Below, piece after piece: positions 5,219 through 7,227 of a stretch of DNA of 7,227 bases. Both the position numbers and the translations under genes were made by a program. Origin of the DNA: Actinomycetes bacterium (GTDB taxonomy: Bacteria; Actinomycetota; Acidimicrobiia; Acidimicrobiales; Microtrichaceae). The stretch lies in the NCBI GenBank assembly GCA_023423215.1, contig JAFAFZ010000577.1:1-7227 (forward strand). The letters run 5' to 3'. Position 1 is the first letter of the stretch. The number at the start of each line of letters is the position of its first letter. The notes under the pieces are model-generated. The model worked only from the letters and a program-made list of their open reading frames with translations. It did no database searches and was not told the DNA's origin.

Positions 5219-5935
5219 TCAGCGGAAGCTGCGCGTCTTGTACTCGACACGCTCGCGAGCGTACGGGATCGCCTGCAGGCGCTCCTTGGGGATGGGCTCC
5301 CCCGAGTACTCGCAGATGCCGTAGGTGCCCTTCTTGACGCGGTCGAGCGCGGCGTCGATCTCTTCCACCGTGGCGAGCGCCGCTGCGGCGCGGGCCAGGT
5401 CGAAGTCGCGCTCGACGGCGAGGGTGTCGCCCTCTCCGGACTCGTCGTCGAACTGGACGTCGCCCGGCTCACGGTCCAGCGCCAGCGCGTCGGCCTCGGC
5501 CTTGAGCGCGGTGGCCTGGGTCATGAGGGTGGCGCGCTCCTCCTCGAGGAGCTTCACCTGGGCGTCGATGAACGCCTTGTCGAACGGCGACTTCTTCGCA
5601 CCGGCCTTCTTGGCGGGGGCGGCCTTCTTGGCCGGGGCCTTGGACGTGGGGGTCGCCGTCTCGGCGTTCTTCACAGGAGCCTTCTTCACGGGGGTCGCGG
5701 TCGAACCGGCGGCGCGTGTCGCCGGAGCCTTCTTCGCCGGCGCCTTCGAGGCCGCCGGGGCCTTGCGCGCGCTCGCCGAGGACGTCGCCTTGGCGGGTGC
5801 CTTCGCCGGCGCCTTCTTCGCGGGCGCCGCCTTCTTCTTGGCGGGCGGACGTGACGTCGCAGAGGCCTTGGCGGCGGAGGCCTTCTTCACCGGCGCGGCC
5901 TTGGTCGCGGTCGCTGCGGCACGCTTCGTCGCCAT
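5219..5935 (-). CDS. DksA/TraR-family protein with a histone-like tail and a degenerate zinc finger
   Basis: This encodes 238 residues in two parts. Residues 1-117 are a Lys/Ala/Pro-rich tail with repeated PAKKA/KAPAK units, like histone H1 or the tail of mycobacterial HupB, and probably bind DNA or RNA non-specifically. Residues about 118-238 have the DksA/TraR layout: a long helix, an acidic turn (DREPGDVQFDDESGEGD), a second helix (about 171-202), then the finger region KKGTYGICEYSGEPIPKERLQAIPY. In the family the finger is CX2CX17CX2C. Here only C208 remains; the other positions are S211, R229 and Y232, so zinc binding in the standard way is not possible. The DxxDxA tip motif of E. coli DksA is absent. 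DksA acts in the RNA polymerase secondary channel; whether this protein does is unknown. The ATG at 5935 has an excellent GGAGGAGG site. It heads the lspA-rluD operon. Confidence 0.85.
   Translation of the reverse strand: MATKRAAATATKAAPVKKASAAKASATSRPPAKKKAAPAKKAPAKAPAKATSSASARKAPAASKAPAKKAPATRAAGSTATPVKKAPVKNAETATPTSKAPAKKAAPAKKAGAKKSPFDKAFIDAQVKLLEEERATLMTQATALKAEADALALDREPGDVQFDDESGEGDTLAVERDFDLARAAAALATVEEIDAALDRVKKGTYGICEYSGEPIPKERLQAIPYARERVEYKTRSFR
5585..5935 (-). repeat. Low-complexity coding repeat, Lys/Ala/Pro tail
   Basis: This part of the DksA-like gene encodes the basic tail, built of short variable units around AKKAP, KAPAK and PVKKA. At DNA level the plus strand shows repeated GCCTTCTTC and GCCGG-type words. 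The units are irregular, so it is a compositional repeat rather than an exact tandem array; length may vary between strains. Confidence 0.7.
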
Positions 5936-5942
5936 GGATCGG

Positions 5943-5950
5943 CCTCCTCC
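5943..5950 (-). promoter_or_regulatory. Strong ribosome binding site of the DksA-like gene
   Basis: GGAGGAGG on the minus strand sits seven bases before the ATG at 5935. It is the best ribosome site in the window and directly abuts the 3' arm of the leader hairpin, so hairpin folding could affect its access. Confidence 0.75.
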
Positions 5951-5986
5951 ACCATTCGAGGGACGTCGTCCGCTCGGTCGAATGGT
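5951..5986 (-). promoter_or_regulatory. Leader hairpin or operator of the DksA-like/lspA/rluD operon
   Basis: A perfect 9-bp inverted repeat (ACCATTCGA at 5951-5959, TCGAATGGT at 5978-5986) encloses an 18-nt spacer. The spacer contains its own GGAC/GTCC mini-stem (5961-5964 with 5968-5971). The outer base 5986 coincides with the transcription start predicted from the -10 box, and the other end touches the ribosome binding site. It can be read as an RNA hairpin at the very 5' end of the mRNA or as a DNA operator over +1. Confidence 0.6.
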
Positions 5987-5992
5987 TGGAGC

Positions 5993-5998
5993 ACCCTA
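5993..5998 (-). promoter_or_regulatory. -10 box (TAGGGT) of the DksA-like/lspA/rluD operon
   Basis: TAGGGT on the minus strand fits TANNNT and predicts a start near 5986, giving a leader of about 51 nt. The -35 region falls inside the divIVA terminator hairpin and shows no clear TTGACA-like hexamer. Confidence 0.45.
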
Positions 5999-6002
5999 GT
6001 CG

Positions 6003-6024
6003 GGCCGGACCTCCGCGTCCGGCC
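6003..6024 (-). terminator. Hairpin terminator after the DivIVA-like gene
   Basis: A perfect 8-bp stem (GGCCGGAC at 6003-6010, GTCCGGCC at 6017-6024) with a 6-nt loop lies 15 bases beyond the stop codon. It is very stable but lacks a U-tract. It ends four bases before the -10 box of the next operon. Confidence 0.65.
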
Positions 6025-6039
6025 GTCGCGGCCGCGGGA

Positions 6040-7227
6040 TCAGCGACGCCAGCCGAACCGGCGCGTGCGGGTGTCGTTCGTGCCCTCGAAGAAGGCCGTC
6101 ATGGCGTCGTCGTTGGTCCCGTCGTCGTTGACGGCCTCGTCGAGCTCCTGCATGTAGCGGTCGCGGTGGGCCTCGGCGCGGTCGACCGCCTGGGTCGGAC
6201 GGTCGTCGACGTACTCGTCCTCGTCGTCCGCTTGGAGCACCTCGGGTGCGCTCGCCTCGACCGGGCGCGACGGCAGGTCCGTCCCGGTGCGACCGTTGAC
6301 GGTGCCGTTCGCCGCGCCCGTCGCGGCACGCACGGACGACGTGGCGGCCGTCGCGCTGATGACGTCACCCTCGTGGGCGGCGTCGGCGTCGTCCACGGTG
6401 AGCTCGGACTCGAGCTGCGCCCAGCTGCCCGGACCCCAGCTGCCCTCGCCCGTGGCCTCGGCGTCGACGCGTCCGCTGGGCGCGGTCAGGTCGACGTAGC
6501 CGGCATCGGCCTGGGCGGAGGTGCCGGCGGCGGCCTGTGCGCCACCACCGCCGTCGCCGTCGTCGCCCCGGTCCTCGACTTCGGTCGTCTGGGCCGGCTC
6601 GACGGGCTCGGCCACCGGGGTGGCGTCGGTCCAGGTGTCGGTGGGCTCGACGACGGGATCGCCGACCGAGCCTAGGTAGTCCTCGACCGCGTCGTCGACG
6701 TCGTTCGAGCTGACGTCTGCGAGCGGATCGGCCGTGCCCACCGGCTCACCCGCGACCAGGACCTCGTCCGGCGGGATCGACATGTTGGGGCGTGCGCCCA
6801 GGCGGGCGGGGTCGTCGGCCAGCGCGGCGATCTCGTCCGCGGTGCGGGTGAGCTCGGAGCGGTAGCCGGCGAGGCGGGCCTCGAGCTGGGTGATCACGTC
6901 AGCGAGCTGGGCGCGACGGGCTTCGAGGCCACGGACCTCGTCGATGACGGCGGCGCGACGGTCGGCGTACTCCTCTTCGGCCTGGAGGCGCGCCAGGCGC
7001 ACGAGCTCCTCGGCCTCGGCCGTCGACTCCGCCTGCTGGCGGTCGGCGCGGGCGCGGGCGTCCTCGAGCAGGGCCTGCGCCTGCCCCCGTGCCTCGTTCA
7101 CGGTGGCGTCCGCCGAGCGCTGGGCCATGAGCAGGGTCTTCGCGGCCTGCTCGACCTCGGCCGCCTCGTTCGCTCGGGCGACCCCTGCGGCCCCGGCTGC
7201 GGCGGCGTCGGCCGCGGCGGTCTGCGC
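6040..7227 (-). CDS. DivIVA-domain coiled-coil protein, 5' end outside the window
   Basis: The last 395 residues of the protein are visible and the frame stays open to the window edge, so the N-terminal DivIVA membrane-binding domain is not seen. The segment around visible residues 28-60 (AAKTLLMAQRSADATVNEAR and the following LLEDARARAD) is the characteristic DivIVA/Wag31 coiled-coil motif. Coiled coil continues to about residue 138. After that comes a long acidic, Gly/Thr/Val-rich and probably disordered region (about 140-385), ending in a short basic tail, RTRRFGWRR. DivIVA proteins mark curved or polar membrane and recruit growth or division machinery. The position before the DksA-like gene, lspA and rluD matches the region downstream of ftsZ-sepF in many actinobacteria. 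The ATG at 7128 is internal, because the coiled-coil motif runs through it. The C-terminal acidic extension is longer than in Wag31. Confidence 0.83.
   Translation of the reverse strand, partial: AQTAAADAAAAGAAGVARANEAAEVEQAAKTLLMAQRSADATVNEARGQAQALLEDARARADRQQAESTAEAEELVRLARLQAEEEYADRRAAVIDEVRGLEARRAQLADVITQLEARLAGYRSELTRTADEIAALADDPARLGARPNMSIPPDEVLVAGEPVGTADPLADVSSNDVDDAVEDYLGSVGDPVVEPTDTWTDATPVAEPVEPAQTTEVEDRGDDGDGGGGAQAAAGTSAQADAGYVDLTAPSGRVDAEATGEGSWGPGSWAQLESELTVDDADAAHEGDVISATAATSSVRAATGAANGTVNGRTGTDLPSRPVEASAPEVLQADDEDEYVDDRPTQAVDRAEAHRDRYMQELDEAVNDDGTNDDAMTAFFEGTNDTRTRRFGWRR

Noticed and set aside
5325..5999. Plus-strand frame of 224 residues rich in Ala, Phe and Gly that looks like a membrane protein
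   Set aside because: It is the reverse complement of the Lys/Ala/Pro-coding repeat: AAG and GCC codons read as CTT and GGC on the other strand. No ribosome site or homology is apparent.
7126..7128. ATG as the start of the DivIVA-like gene
   Set aside because: The 33 upstream codons to the window edge are open and encode the continuous coiled-coil motif AAKTLL-MAQRSAD, so this Met is internal.
1..7227. CRISPR array, tRNA, rRNA, insertion sequence or toxin-antitoxin pair
   Set aside because: No regularly spaced repeats, cloverleaf arms, transposase motifs or small paired genes were seen. The content is ordinary chromosomal genes.

Overview
The window is GC-rich, densely packed bacterial chromosome with eight protein-coding genes, seven on the minus strand. 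Gene content points to Actinomycetota, most likely the class Acidimicrobiia. The pointers are a bacterial proteasome activator (Bpa), a DivIVA gene next to a DksA-like gene, lspA and rluD, frequent GTG starts and TANNNT -10 boxes. The taxon is inferred from gene family and order, not from a marker-gene search.

Right-hand block (about 3600-7227, minus strand): this looks like the distal end of an actinobacterial division/cell-wall neighbourhood. In transcription order it holds a DivIVA-type coiled-coil protein (start outside the window), a strong hairpin terminator, and a new promoter with a structured leader. Then come a DksA/TraR-like protein with a histone-like Lys/Ala/Pro tail, the lipoprotein signal peptidase lspA, and the 23S rRNA pseudouridine synthase rluD. 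The last three are closely spaced or overlapping and look like one operon, ending in a hairpin shared with the convergent Rrf2 gene.

Middle block (about 1840-3600): an Rrf2-family regulator (plus strand) is divergent from a cytoplasmic alkaline-phosphatase-superfamily phosphodiesterase (minus strand). Their 135-bp shared region carries two likely promoters and a tandem GC-rich dyad.

Left block (1-1840, minus strand): bpa, which opens the 20S proteasome independently of ATP, then a secreted beta-propeller lipoprotein. The lipoprotein would be a substrate of the LspA encoded in the same window.

No tRNA, rRNA, CRISPR array, insertion sequence or phage gene is visible. No gene-free stretch exceeds 300 bases. 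The most notable points are the DksA-like protein (three of four zinc-finger cysteines replaced, long basic tail), the hairpin starting at its predicted +1 and ending at its ribosome binding site, the unusual Bpa C-terminus, the long periplasmic insertion in LspA, and -10 boxes placed for leaderless transcription of bpa and the Rrf2 gene. I see no clear new defence or mobile system.
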